A stretch of DNA of 64,000 bases, taken from Salinispora cortesiana. Its GTDB lineage: Bacteria > Actinomycetota > Actinomycetes > Mycobacteriales > Micromonosporaceae. A program made the position numbers and the translations under genes. The notes under the pieces were generated by a model, which saw only the letters and a list, made by a program, of their open reading frames with translations, was not told where the DNA came from and made no database searches. Positions 41,868 through 50,497 of the stretch are shown in pieces (positions within the stretch are counted from its first letter, which is position 1; each line of letters starts with the position of its first letter). The stretch spans positions 34,451 through 98,450 of the forward strand of contig NZ_AXVR01000013.1 of assembly GCF_000484695.1 (NCBI RefSeq), given 5' to 3'.

Positions 41868-42728
41868 TCAACGTACAATTCGCGACAACCGTCGGTCGGC
41901 GAGCGGCTTCCCGCCGGTCTGGCAACCGGGGCAGTACTGGAGGCTGGAGTCAGCGAACGAGACCTCCCGTACGGTGTCGCCGCAGACTGGGCAGGGCAAC
42001 CCGGTGCGGGCGTGAACCCGCAGACCAGAGCGCTTCTCGCCCTTGAGCTCGGCGGCCCGTTGCCCCACCGACCGGGTCACCGCGTCACCGAGCACGTCCC
42101 GGGTCGCCGCGTGCAGGGTGGCGAGCTGTTCGTCGGTCAGCCGGGTGGTCAGCGCGAACGGTGACAGCCGCGCCGTGTGCAGGATCTCATCGGAGTACGC
42201 GTTACCCACCCCGGCGAGCACCGTCTGCTCGGTGAGCACCCCCTTGACCTGGCCCTTGCGGCTGCGGAGCCGGTCGGCGAAGGTCGCCGGGTCCACCGCG
42301 AGCGCATCCGGACCAAGCCGGGCCACCCCGGGCACCGCCGTCGGATCGGTCACCAGATAGACGGCGAGACTCTTCTGGGTGCCGGCCTCGGTCAGGTCGA
42401 ACCCGGAGCCGTCGTCGAGGCGGGCCCGCAGCGCCACCGGGCCCTTGCCCGGGCGCAGCGGGGCGCGGGACGAGAAGTCCTCTCGGAAGTGCAGCCAGCC
42501 GGCGCGGGCCAGGTGAACGACCAGGTGCAGGTCAGCGCCGAGCACCAGGTCGAGGAACTTGCCGTGGCGCTGGACGTCGGTGACCGGGCGGCCGGCCGCG
42601 GCCGTGATCGCCGGGTCGTACGTCTTCAGGGCGTTGATCGCGGAGATCTCCAGCCGGTCAACCTGTCGGCCGACGGCGCGTTGGCGCAGGTAGTCGGCGA
42701 GCGCCTCCACCTCTGGTAGTTCGGGCAC
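41868..42728 (-). CDS. Fpg/Nei family DNA glycosylase
   Basis: 286 residues from GTG 42728. The N-terminal PELPEVEALADYL carries the catalytic Pro and Glu after Met removal. A Lys occurs in RHGKFLDL (beta-hairpin lysine), the H2TH region reads KGQVKGVLTEQTVLAGVGNAYSDEILHTARLSP, and the C-terminal zinc finger is CPVCGDTVREVSFADSSLQYCPGCQ. It removes oxidised bases and nicks DNA. Relatives of this length are Nei-like or Fpg2; the specific lesion is uncertain. Only 24 bp separate its start from the divergent GT4 gene. Confidence 0.9.
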   Translation of the reverse strand: MPELPEVEALADYLRQRAVGRQVDRLEISAINALKTYDPAITAAAGRPVTDVQRHGKFLDLVLGADLHLVVHLARAGWLHFREDFSSRAPLRPGKGPVALRARLDDGSGFDLTEAGTQKSLAVYLVTDPTAVPGVARLGPDALAVDPATFADRLRSRKGQVKGVLTEQTVLAGVGNAYSDEILHTARLSPFALTTRLTDEQLATLHAATRDVLGDAVTRSVGQRAAELKGEKRSGLRVHARTGLPCPVCGDTVREVSFADSSLQYCPGCQTGGKPLADRRLSRIVR

Positions 42729-42752
42729 CCGTCAACGGTAGCCTCCAATTCC

Positions 42753-43949
42753 ATGAAAATCGTGGTGGCGCACAACCGGTACCGGGAGGCTCAGCCGTCC
42801 GGCGAGAACACCATCGTCGACGTGGAGATCGCCCAGCTGGCCGCGGCCGGGGTCGAGGTGCTGCCGTTCCTGCGTAGCTCCGACGAGATCGCGTCGATGT
42901 CCGGGCCCGCGAAGGCGCTGCTGCCGATCTCCCCGATCTACGCCCCGCGAGCCCAGCGGGAGCTGGGTCGCCTGCTCGACGAGCACCGGCCGGACGTGCT
43001 GCACCTGCACAACCCGTACCCCCTGCTCTCGCCCTGGGTGGTGCGGACCGCGCACCGGTACGGCGTGCCGGTGGTGCAGACGGTGCACAACTACCGGCAG
43101 GTCTGCTCGTCCGGGCTGTACTTCCGGGACGGGGCGATCTGTCAGGACTGCCGGGGGCGGGTGCTGGGCGTACCGGCGATCGTGCACCGCTGCTACCGGG
43201 GGTCGCGGGCGCAGAGCGCGTTGATGGCGACGACGCTCGCCGTGCACCGGGGCACCTGGCGCTCGGTGGACCGGTTCATCGCGCTGACCACCTCGATCGC
43301 GGAGCACCTTCGGGACTACGGGATCCCGGAGCAACGGATCGTGGTGAAGCCGAACGCGATCCCCGACCCGGGGGCCCCGGCGCCGCTAGGCACCGGCTTC
43401 CTCTTCCTCGGCCGGCTCAGCCCGGAGAAGGGGCTGGACCTGCTGTTGGAGGCCTGGCGTCGGCATCCGGACGGTGCGCTCGGCCCGCTCCGCGTCGCCG
43501 GTGACGGTGAGCTGCGACCCCTGGTGGAGGAGGCGGCGGCCCAGCGGGCGGATGTGACCTTCCTCGGTCCGCTGGACCGGGACGGGGTGCACGCCGCCCT
43601 GGTGGCGAGCGCGGTGGTGCTGGCCACCTCCACCTGGCACGACGTGCTGCCGACGGTGATCATCGAGGCGCTGGCCGCCGGTCGGCCGGTGCTCGGCACC
43701 GCCCTCGGCGGTATCCCGTTCCTGGTCGGCGCCGACACCCCGGAACCCGCCGGCTGGGTGGTGCCGCCGGACCCGACCGCGCTGGCCGACGCGCTGCCGG
43801 CGGCAGCCGCCGACGCCGCCAGCCGGGCACCGGCGGCTCGGGCCCGCTACGAGCGCACCTTCCACCCGGAGGTGGTCACCCGCCAGCTGCTCGACATCTA
43901 CGCCGAAACCGCCCGTACGGCCGAGGCGGGCCGCCGGTCAGCGCAGTGA
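42753..43949 (+). CDS. GT4 family glycosyltransferase
   Basis: 398 residues from ATG 42753. GT-B fold: N-terminal domain with VVAHNRYREAQPSGENTIVDVEI and VLHLHNPYPLLSP, a Cys-rich loop (CSSGLYFRDGAICQDC, then HRCYRGS) typical of a GT4 subgroup, and the C-terminal donor domain FLFLGRLSPEKGLDLLLEAW, LRVAGDGELRPL, STWHDVLPTVIIEALAAGRPVLGTALGGIPFLV. It adds a sugar from a nucleotide donor to a surface-glycan intermediate. It ends 12 bp inside the convergent CDP-alcohol transferase gene. Donor and acceptor unknown. Confidence 0.9.
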   Translation: MKIVVAHNRYREAQPSGENTIVDVEIAQLAAAGVEVLPFLRSSDEIASMSGPAKALLPISPIYAPRAQRELGRLLDEHRPDVLHLHNPYPLLSPWVVRTAHRYGVPVVQTVHNYRQVCSSGLYFRDGAICQDCRGRVLGVPAIVHRCYRGSRAQSALMATTLAVHRGTWRSVDRFIALTTSIAEHLRDYGIPEQRIVVKPNAIPDPGAPAPLGTGFLFLGRLSPEKGLDLLLEAWRRHPDGALGPLRVAGDGELRPLVEEAAAQRADVTFLGPLDRDGVHAALVASAVVLATSTWHDVLPTVIIEALAAGRPVLGTALGGIPFLVGADTPEPAGWVVPPDPTALADALPAAAADAASRAPAARARYERTFHPEVVTRQLLDIYAETARTAEAGRRSAQ

Positions 43950-44654
43950 GGCCCGAGCGGCGAAGGCGATGCTGGCGAGTAGGAAACCGCCGTTGATCAC
44001 GGTGAAGGCGACGATCACCCAGCTGGTCAGGCCGGGCGCGAAGAGCAGCACCAGCGCGGCAACGAAGATCACCGCGCCGTAGTCGCGGATCAGCTTCACC
44101 AGCCGCACCGGCAGCGAGGTCGAGGTGACCATGCTGGTCGCGTTCGGCCCGGCCTGCATCACCGAGGTGACCAGGTTGACCATCCAGGTGCCGGCGAAGG
44201 CGGCGATCAGCCAGGCGGGGATCGACGGTGACTGCGCGACCGCGGTCGCACCGAGTGCGGCGACCAGAGCGATCTGGGCCGCCACGTCGCTGAGTACATC
44301 CACCCGCGCCCCGGCCGCGCTGCCCTGACCGGTGACCCGGGCGAGTTGCCCGTCCGCGCAGTCCAGCGCGTACGCCACCTGCCAGCCGACCAACGCCACC
44401 AGCCCGACCAGCCAGGCCGGCACCCGGCCGGCGGCGACCGGCTCGGCCAGCGCCGCCACGGTCACCGAGGTGAGCAGGCCGAGGACCAGGTTGGTGATGG
44501 TCAGGGTGGTGGGTCGCAGCCCGAGCCGGTGGGCGCCGCCGGCGAAGGCGGCCCCGATCCACTGGCTGGCCGCCTCGCTGAACAGTCCGCCGCCCCGGTT
44601 GGTCCGGTAGAAGTCGGCCCGGGTCGGCCGGGACGGTTCAGTCAAGGTGCTCAC
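43938..44654 (-). CDS. CDP-alcohol phosphatidyltransferase family protein
   Basis: 238 residues from GTG 44654, overlapping the upstream gene by 17 bp (TTG 44645 also possible). About six helices. The catalytic signature D-x2-DG-x2-AR-x8-G-x3-D-x3-D is complete in DCADGQLARVTGQGSAAGAR and VDVLSD. Such enzymes displace CMP from a CDP-linked lipid or alcohol and attach a second alcohol. Third gene of an overlapping operon with a nucleotidyltransferase and a glycerol-1-phosphate-dehydrogenase-like enzyme. It may transfer a phospho-polyol made by these two. The product is unknown. Confidence 0.88.
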   Translation of the reverse strand: MSTLTEPSRPTRADFYRTNRGGGLFSEAASQWIGAAFAGGAHRLGLRPTTLTITNLVLGLLTSVTVAALAEPVAAGRVPAWLVGLVALVGWQVAYALDCADGQLARVTGQGSAAGARVDVLSDVAAQIALVAALGATAVAQSPSIPAWLIAAFAGTWMVNLVTSVMQAGPNATSMVTSTSLPVRLVKLIRDYGAVIFVAALVLLFAPGLTSWVIVAFTVINGGFLLASIAFAARASLR

Positions 44655-45705
44655 CGAGGGCGTCAAGACAGTCTCCCAACCGAGCCCGGAGCTCGTCGGT
44701 GGACAGGGCGAGGTGTTCGAGGATCGTGTAGCGGTCCGGTCGGGTCCGGGGCGCGAAGTGCACCGCCTCGACGAACTGCTCGTCGGTGAGGCCCAGGTCG
44801 GTTGGGCGGGTGGCCAGGCCGTGCCGGTGCAGGCAACGGGCGAGCTGGCCGAACCGGTCCCGGTCGCCGTGCAGCCAGGTGCAGAAGAGGGCCCCGAGCC
44901 CGACCTGCTCGCCGTGGGCGCTGGTGCCGGGCCAGAGGTGGTCGATCGCGTGTGAGATCTCGTGGTCGCCGCCGCTGGCCGGCCGGCTCGAACCGGAGAT
45001 CGACATGGCGATGCCACCGAGGATCAACGCCTCCGCCAGCGTGGTGAGGAAGGCGTCCTCGGTGATCTTGCCGGGGTGGTTCAGCAGCGCTTCGGCCCCG
45101 GTGCGGGCCAGCGTCACCGCGAGTCCGTCGATCGGCTCGCCGCGCAGCTCGTGGGCGAGCTCCCAGTCGGCGCAGGCGTTGAGGTTGCTCACCGCGTCAC
45201 CGATTCCGGCCTGGGTCTGCCGGTCCGGGCCGTGCTCGACGAAGTCCAGGTCCACCAGGACGGCGATCGGGATGTGTACGCCGTACGAGCCCTTCCCGCC
45301 GTCGTGGGTCAGCGACGCCACGGGGGAGGCGATGCCGTCGTTGGCGAGGCTGGTGGCGACCGTGACCATTGGGATGCCGTAGCGGGTGGCGGCGTACTTC
45401 GCGGTGTCGATCGTCCGGCCGCCGCCGATCCCGACCACCGCATCGTAGTGCCGGCGGCGGAGCCGGTCGCCCAACTCATTGGCGGCGTCGACGCTGCCGC
45501 CGGCCACCGTGAAGACGTCGGCTGAGCCCAGCGTCGGCCGGCACAGCTCGACGATCTTCTCCCCCTGCCCGGGCCCCACCACCACGGCCACGTCGCCGCC
45601 GGCGGAGATCCGCCGGTCGGCGAGGAGCTCGCCGAGGTTGGCGACCGCGCCCCGGCGGACCTCGATGGCCAGCGGGGTGGCGACGGTACGGGCTAGTAGC
45701 GGCAC
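44638..45705 (-). CDS. glycerol-1-phosphate dehydrogenase-like enzyme (iron-containing ADH superfamily)
   Basis: 355 residues from GTG 45705, with GGGAG five bases upstream and 13 bp of overlap with the gene before. The NAD(P)-binding part shows VAGGSVDAANELGDRLRRRHYDAVVGIGGGRTIDTAKYAA, then VTVATSLANDGIASPVASL. Metal ligands are suggested by GIGDAVSNLNACADWELA, SGGDHEISHAIDHLWPG and SAHGEQVGLG. These match sn-glycerol-1-phosphate dehydrogenases (archaeal EgsA and bacterial AraM), which reduce dihydroxyacetone phosphate. Relatives also include synthases of other polyol phosphates. The operon context supports making a phospho-polyol head group. Confidence 0.8.
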   Translation of the reverse strand: MPLLARTVATPLAIEVRRGAVANLGELLADRRISAGGDVAVVVGPGQGEKIVELCRPTLGSADVFTVAGGSVDAANELGDRLRRRHYDAVVGIGGGRTIDTAKYAATRYGIPMVTVATSLANDGIASPVASLTHDGGKGSYGVHIPIAVLVDLDFVEHGPDRQTQAGIGDAVSNLNACADWELAHELRGEPIDGLAVTLARTGAEALLNHPGKITEDAFLTTLAEALILGGIAMSISGSSRPASGGDHEISHAIDHLWPGTSAHGEQVGLGALFCTWLHGDRDRFGQLARCLHRHGLATRPTDLGLTDEQFVEAVHFAPRTRPDRYTILEHLALSTDELRARLGDCLDALGEHLD

Positions 45706-46457
45706 GCGATCTCCCGAGCCCGCGCGAGGTCGTCGTGGTTGTCGACCTCGACCCAGGCGACGTCGCCGATCGGCGCCCCACGCACCTCCCCACCGCGGTC
45801 GGCGAACTCCTGGTAGCCGTCCTCGTAGTAGCGGTTTGGGTCGTGTCGCCAGGTCGCCTCCAGCGCGTCGGCGAGCGCCTCGGCGACGTGCGGCTCGATC
45901 AGCGTCGCACCGATGTACTCCCCGCGGGCCTCGTGCGGGTCCATCAGCTTGGTGATCCGGGTGAGCTGGCCGTCGGCGTCGAAGGTGGTCTTCATCTCCT
46001 CCTCGGCCAGCGGCTTGATCGTGTCGATCGCCAGCAGGATCCCCGGCCCGCGCTCGGCCAACAGGGTCTTCTCCACGCTGACCGGGTGGACGGTGTCCCC
46101 GTTGACCAGCAGGACCCCGCGGGCGAACCAGCTGCGGGCCAGCCAGAGCGAGTACGCGTTGTTCCACTTTTCGGCCCGGTCGTTGGGCACCAGGGTGAGC
46201 GTGACGCCGTACTTCTGTTCCAGGTCCGTCTGGCGTTCCCGAACCGCGTCGGCGGCGTAGCCGACCACGACGACGATCTCGGTGAGTCCGACCTCGGCCA
46301 GGTTGCGCAGCGCGATGTCGAGGATCGTGGTCGCGCCATCAACCGGTACCAGCGCCTTCGGCAGCGTGTCGGTGTGTGGGCGCAGGCGGCGTCCGGCGCC
46401 AGCTGCCAGCACCATCCCGACCATTCCGGCATCGTTCTGCGTTCGTTCGGCTGTCAC
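45693..46457 (-). CDS. nucleotidyltransferase, phosphocholine/sugar-phosphate cytidylyltransferase-like
   Basis: 254 residues from GTG 46457; no clear ribosome-binding site. The nucleotide-binding loop is GMVLAAGAGRRLRPHTDTLPKALVPVDG, followed by EIVVVVGYAADAVRER, the metal-binding LLVNGDTVHP, and a late WVEVDNHDDLARAREI, the typical Asp. The fold is that of the LicC-like phosphocholine or polyol-phosphate cytidylyltransferases. It probably activates the phospho-polyol made by the next enzyme as a CDP-alcohol, which the third gene uses. First gene of the overlapping operon. Specificity is inferred. Confidence 0.82.
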   Translation of the reverse strand: MTAERTQNDAGMVGMVLAAGAGRRLRPHTDTLPKALVPVDGATTILDIALRNLAEVGLTEIVVVVGYAADAVRERQTDLEQKYGVTLTLVPNDRAEKWNNAYSLWLARSWFARGVLLVNGDTVHPVSVEKTLLAERGPGILLAIDTIKPLAEEEMKTTFDADGQLTRITKLMDPHEARGEYIGATLIEPHVAEALADALEATWRHDPNRYYEDGYQEFADRGGEVRGAPIGDVAWVEVDNHDDLARAREIACRY

Positions 46458-46650
46458 CGGAGGAGGATAGCGCCGTCGAATGGGGCCCCTGGGGGCAACC
46501 GGACCGGCTGGTGGGTGGGGGCGCGTGGGGCCGCCGGAGCCGCTCGACCGGAGCGGGCTGGTCGGATCGCGTGCGGCAGGCTTGTCCCGGTAACACACTG
46601 GGTGCACCATGTTTTTACCGAGTGCAACGTCCCGCAGGGGTTGGTGTGTG

Positions 46651-47040
46651 ATGCAGGTTCGGGAAGTGATGTCCAGCCAGGTTTTGGTGGTCGGCCCGGA
46701 GCACACGCTCCGGCAGGCGGCGCAGATGATGTCGGAGCGGGGCATCGGGTCGGCGGTCGTGATCGATCCGGATTCCGAGGGGGTCGGGATCATGACCGAG
46801 CGCGACCTGCTCAACGCGATCGGGCGCGGGCTGGACTGTGACAACGAGCGGACTGGAGCCCACCTGACCTGGGACGTGGTGTACGCGGGGCCGGAGTGGA
46901 CGGTCGAGGAGGCGGCGACCGCGATGGCCCGGGGCGGGTTTCGGCACCTGGTGGTGCTCGACGGGCGCGAGGTGGCCGGGGTGATCTCGCTCCGTGACGT
47001 CGTCCGGGTCTGGGCGACCGAACGGGTCGTCCCCGGGTGA
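46651..47040 (+). CDS. stand-alone CBS-domain protein
   Basis: 129 residues from ATG 46651 (GTG 46648 also possible). Two CBS motifs form one Bateman module: VREVMSSQVLVVGPEHTLRQAAQMMSERGIGSAVVID with GIMTERDLLNAI, then WTVEEAATAMARGGFRHLVVLDGREVAGVISLRDVV. Such proteins bind adenosine nucleotides (AMP, ATP, c-di-AMP) and sense energy state, often acting on a partner encoded elsewhere. No partner is adjacent. Both halves are complete. Confidence 0.87.
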   Translation: MQVREVMSSQVLVVGPEHTLRQAAQMMSERGIGSAVVIDPDSEGVGIMTERDLLNAIGRGLDCDNERTGAHLTWDVVYAGPEWTVEEAATAMARGGFRHLVVLDGREVAGVISLRDVVRVWATERVVPG

Positions 47041-47125
47041 GGTCGGTCACCCATCCGGTGGCACCGCAACAGCACTCGTCGTGCCGTCGGCGCATCCTCC
47101 ATCGTCTTCCGTACGCTGAACAGCC

Positions 47126-48220
47126 ATGACCGCCGAGCAGTTGATCTCCTTCGCCCGTGGCGCTCCCTCGTTGGACATCGTCGATATCGAGGGGCTGAAG
47201 GCCGCCGCCGTCCGTGCGTTCGACACCGATCCCACTGGTGTGACGGCGTACGGCCCCTCCGCCGGTTACCTTCCGTTGCGCGAGTGGATTGCGCAGAAGC
47301 ACGGAGTCGGGGCGGACCAGGTCCTGGTGACCAACGGTTCGTTGCAGGCCGACGCGTTCCTCTTCGACCATCTGGTCCGGCCCGGCGACGCGGTGGTGGT
47401 GGAACGCCCGACCTATGACCGGACCCTGCTGAACCTGCGGCGGATGGGCAGTGAACTGCACGGGATCACCATCCAGCCGGACGGTCTGGACACCTCCGAG
47501 CTGCGTAAGCTGCTGGAGTCCGGGGTGCGCCCACGGCTGGCGCACATCATTCCGAACTACCAGAACCCGGCCGGCGTGACGCTGAGCCTCGACAAGCGGC
47601 GGGAACTACTCGACCTCGCCGTCGAGTTCGAGTTCACGATCTTTGAGGACGACCCGTACGCCGACGTCCGGTTCCGCGGCGAGGCGCTGCCCTCGATGCT
47701 TTCGCTGGACACCCAGAACCGGGTGGTGCACGCCTCCAGCTTCACCAAGACGGTCTGCCCGGGCGTACGGGTCGGCTACCTGGTCGGGCCGGCGGACCTG
47801 ATCGCCGACATCGCGAAGAAGGCGACCAACCTCTACATCTCGCCGGGCATGGTCTCCGAGGCGACCGTGCACCAGTTCTGCGTCTCCGGGGACATCGACC
47901 GCTCGATCGCGACGGTGCGCCGGGCCCTCGGCGAGCGGGCCCAGACGCTGGCCGAGGCGTTGCGGCGGCACCTCCCGGAGGCCCGGTTCGTCGAGCCGGA
48001 CGGCGGCTACTTCCTCTGGGTGGAGCTGCCGGAGGACGTCGAGGTGGACCGGCTGGCTCCGGCTGCGGCGGAGCGCGGAGTCGCCGTCGTGAAGGGCAGC
48101 GACTTCGTGCTCGATGGTGGGCAGCACGCGCTGCGGCTGGCGTACTCGGCGGTGACCGTGGACCAGATCGACGAGGGTGCGCGTCGCCTCGCGGCGGCGA
48201 TGGCGGCCGTACGCGGCTGA
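47126..48220 (+). CDS. PLP-dependent aminotransferase, class I/II
   Basis: 364 residues. Fold type I: AYGPSAGYLPLREWIA, VTNGSLQADAFLFDHLVRPGDAVVVERPTYDRTL, PNYQNPAGVTLSLDKRRELL, EDDPYADVRFRG, and the PLP-binding SFTKTVCPGVRVGYLVGP with Lys 208. The C-terminus has GGYFLWVELP. It is of the 2-aminoadipate/aromatic/valine-pyruvate group without the GntR N-terminal domain. It transfers an amino group between an amino acid and a 2-oxo acid. The exact substrates are not predictable. No operon partner. Confidence 0.87.
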   Translation: MTAEQLISFARGAPSLDIVDIEGLKAAAVRAFDTDPTGVTAYGPSAGYLPLREWIAQKHGVGADQVLVTNGSLQADAFLFDHLVRPGDAVVVERPTYDRTLLNLRRMGSELHGITIQPDGLDTSELRKLLESGVRPRLAHIIPNYQNPAGVTLSLDKRRELLDLAVEFEFTIFEDDPYADVRFRGEALPSMLSLDTQNRVVHASSFTKTVCPGVRVGYLVGPADLIADIAKKATNLYISPGMVSEATVHQFCVSGDIDRSIATVRRALGERAQTLAEALRRHLPEARFVEPDGGYFLWVELPEDVEVDRLAPAAAERGVAVVKGSDFVLDGGQHALRLAYSAVTVDQIDEGARRLAAAMAAVRG

Positions 48221-48336
48221 CCTCCCCACCCGCGCCGGGCTGGTTCGAGGTTGCCGGCCCGGCGGCGGGGCGTGGGTCGAGTGGTCGACCCGGTTGACGG
48301 CGTACGCTGCAACGCGTCGCCGAGCGGGGAGGTGCG

Positions 48337-49485
48337 ATGGCGGACCGGTCGTGGCGCGGGCCCAGGGGCACCCGGGCGGGTGGTCGGGTGATCCGACCGC
48401 GCGACTGGGCAGCCCCGGTGCGGGCGATGACCCGCCGGCTCAGCTCCGACAGTGCCGCCGGGCCGCCGGTGCCGGCCGTGCCCCATGATGCGGTCGTTGA
48501 CTGCGCGCTCTACCTGGACGGGGAGCGGCAACCCGGCCACTGGCACCACGCCGAGGCGCTGGCGGCGGCGCGCCGGGTGGGCAACGGCTTCGTCTGGCTC
48601 GGCCTGCACGAGCCCGACCTGGCCCAGATGACCGAGATCGCGGCCACCTACGGCCTGCACGAACTGGCCGTCGAGGATGCGGTCAAAGCCCAGCAGCGGC
48701 CCAAGCTGGAGCAGTTCGGTGCGGTGAGCTTCCTGGTGCTACGAACCGCCCACTACCGCGACCAGGCCGAGTTGACCGAGCACTCCGAGGTCGTCGAGAC
48801 CGGCCAGGTACTGCTCTTCATCGGCCCGGACTTCCTGGTCAGTGTCCGGCACGGGGACGCCTGCCGGCTGGCGCCGGTGCGCGCCGACCTGGAGGCGAAG
48901 GGGGAGTTGTTGCCGCACGGCCCGTGGGCGGTGGCGTACGCGGTGACCGACCGGGTGGTTGACCACTATCTGGAGGTCGCCGACCGGCTGGAGGACGACC
49001 TGGACACGCTCGAGGCCGACGTATTCGACCGCCGGCAGGGCGGCGATCGGATCCAGCGGATCTACCAGGTGAAGCGGGAACTGGTCGAGTTCAAGCGGGC
49101 GGTGATGCCGCTCCAGCGTCCGCTCCTGCGGATCACCGCTGAGCGCAACCGCGAGGTGCCGATGGAGATCCGCCGGTACTTCGGGGACGTGCAGGACCAC
49201 CTCAGCCGTACCGTCGAGCAGGTCAACTCCTATGACGACCTGCTCAACTCAATCCTCCAGACGCGGCTGGCCCAGGTCACCGTCGACCAGAACAACGATA
49301 TGCGCAAGATCGCGGCCTGGGCGGCCATCGCGGCGGTCTGGACCGCCATCGCCGGTATCTACGGGATGAACTTCGAGTTCATGCCGGAGTTGGGGTGGAT
49401 CTACGGCTACCCCACGGTGCTGGCCCTGATGCTCGGGGTCAGCTTGGCGCTGTACCGCTGGTTCCGCCGGCACGGCTGGCTCTGA
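48337..49485 (+). CDS. corA: CorA family magnesium/cobalt transporter
   Basis: 382 residues from ATG 48337, with GGAGGTG upstream. The N-terminal 55 residues are Arg/Pro-rich, then the CorA cytoplasmic alpha/beta domain (FVWLGLHEPDLAQMTEIAATYGLHELAVEDAVKAQQRPKLEQF), the long stalk helix (LEDDLDTLEADVFD... RQGGDRIQRIYQVKRELVEFKRAV), and two C-terminal helices with YGMNFEFMPEL (GMN selectivity motif). It forms a pentameric Mg2+ channel in the membrane. Complete and typical. Confidence 0.93.
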   Translation: MADRSWRGPRGTRAGGRVIRPRDWAAPVRAMTRRLSSDSAAGPPVPAVPHDAVVDCALYLDGERQPGHWHHAEALAAARRVGNGFVWLGLHEPDLAQMTEIAATYGLHELAVEDAVKAQQRPKLEQFGAVSFLVLRTAHYRDQAELTEHSEVVETGQVLLFIGPDFLVSVRHGDACRLAPVRADLEAKGELLPHGPWAVAYAVTDRVVDHYLEVADRLEDDLDTLEADVFDRRQGGDRIQRIYQVKRELVEFKRAVMPLQRPLLRITAERNREVPMEIRRYFGDVQDHLSRTVEQVNSYDDLLNSILQTRLAQVTVDQNNDMRKIAAWAAIAAVWTAIAGIYGMNFEFMPELGWIYGYPTVLALMLGVSLALYRWFRRHGWL

Positions 49486-49492
49486 CCCGGGA

Positions 49493-50380
49493 TCAGTGGC
49501 GACCGTTCTTCATGGCCTTGGAGAGGTCGTTGGTGGATCGGCCGGTGGTGCTCTTGCCCTCGGTCGTCGCGGGGACCTTCTCGGTCGGTGTCGCGGGAGC
49601 CTTGTCGGCCGCTGTCGCGGGGACCTTGTCGGCCGGCGTTGCCGGAGCCTTGTCGCCCGGCGTCGCGGTGGACCGCCGGCCGGGGTTGGCCTTGGCGGTG
49701 CTGCCGGCCGCTCCACCGCTGGCACCGCCCGTCGCCGTGCCACCGCCCCCCGCCTTGCCGCTTGCGCCACCGGTCGCCGGGCCTGCCGGTTTGGCGGCAT
49801 CCCCGGTCGTGGTCGGCGCCGGGGCGGTCTGCTCGGCCGGGGCCCGGGTGGTGACCTCGATCATGTCCATCTCGGCCTGCATCGGCTCCAGGCTGGGGAC
49901 CGGGTCGTACTCGACCCACTCTCGCCGTTCGTAGCGGCGTCGTAACGCCATCGCGCCGACCAGCCCCACCACGGCGCTGGCCGCCAGCAGGCCGGCTGTC
50001 CTGCCCCGACCGGACCGCTTCTTCGCGCGTGTCGCTCGCACCTTCTTCGCCTGCCCCTTCTTGCTGGCGGCGGTCGACTTGTCAGCGCCGACCCGCCGTC
50101 CGGCGGCGGCCCGGCCGGTCGCCTCCGCCTGGGCCTCGCGGACGGCGATGGCCAGCGGTGCCAGCGCGGCCACGGTCGACACGTAGCCGCTCGCCGCCCG
50201 GTCCCGCATCACCAGCGCGGTCGGCGCAACAGCGCTGCGGGCCGCCCGCACCCGTGGGCCGACCGTGGCACCGGTGCCGTTCGTTGCGTGCCCCGCCGCC
50301 CGCTTCAGATGACCGAAGCTTCGACCAAGTTCGATCTTGGCAAGCTGGCTCTGGGTCTTACGCCGCCCGTTTCCAAACAC
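49493..50380 (-). CDS. membrane-anchored, Lys/Ala- and Pro/Ala/Thr-rich protein
   Basis: 295 residues from GTG 50380, with a strong AAGGAGGTGG upstream. The N-terminal half is basic, with a histone H1-like Lys/Ala stretch (DKSTAASKKGQAKKVRATRAKKRSGRGR), then one hydrophobic segment (TAGLLAASAVVGLVGAMAL) and RRRYERREWVEYDP. The C-terminal 130 residues are Pro/Ala/Thr/Gly-rich, with four 8-residue repeats of the type DKxPATxA. No enzymatic motif. The topology could be N-in with an extended C-terminal tail outside. It might bind nucleoid DNA or cell-wall polymer; this is a guess. Confidence 0.6.
   Translation of the reverse strand: MFGNGRRKTQSQLAKIELGRSFGHLKRAAGHATNGTGATVGPRVRAARSAVAPTALVMRDRAASGYVSTVAALAPLAIAVREAQAEATGRAAAGRRVGADKSTAASKKGQAKKVRATRAKKRSGRGRTAGLLAASAVVGLVGAMALRRRYERREWVEYDPVPSLEPMQAEMDMIEVTTRAPAEQTAPAPTTTGDAAKPAGPATGGASGKAGGGGTATGGASGGAAGSTAKANPGRRSTATPGDKAPATPADKVPATAADKAPATPTEKVPATTEGKSTTGRSTNDLSKAMKNGRH
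49566..49661 (-). repeat. four 24-bp tandem repeats in the PAT-rich protein
   Basis: Four imperfect 24-bp units (GTCGCGGGGACCTTCTCGGT-like) encode the 8-residue repeats (PATPADKV, PATAADKA and relatives) of the C-terminal tail. Confidence 0.8.
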
Positions 50381-50497
50381 GGTCCCACCTCCTTGGAGTT
50401 GTCCCTTCGTCATCCTCCACCTTTGGATGCCTCCGCATGGCCAGATCGGGCACATGGGAGGATCCGCATGGAACTGAACACCTAGTGAGGAGTACCC

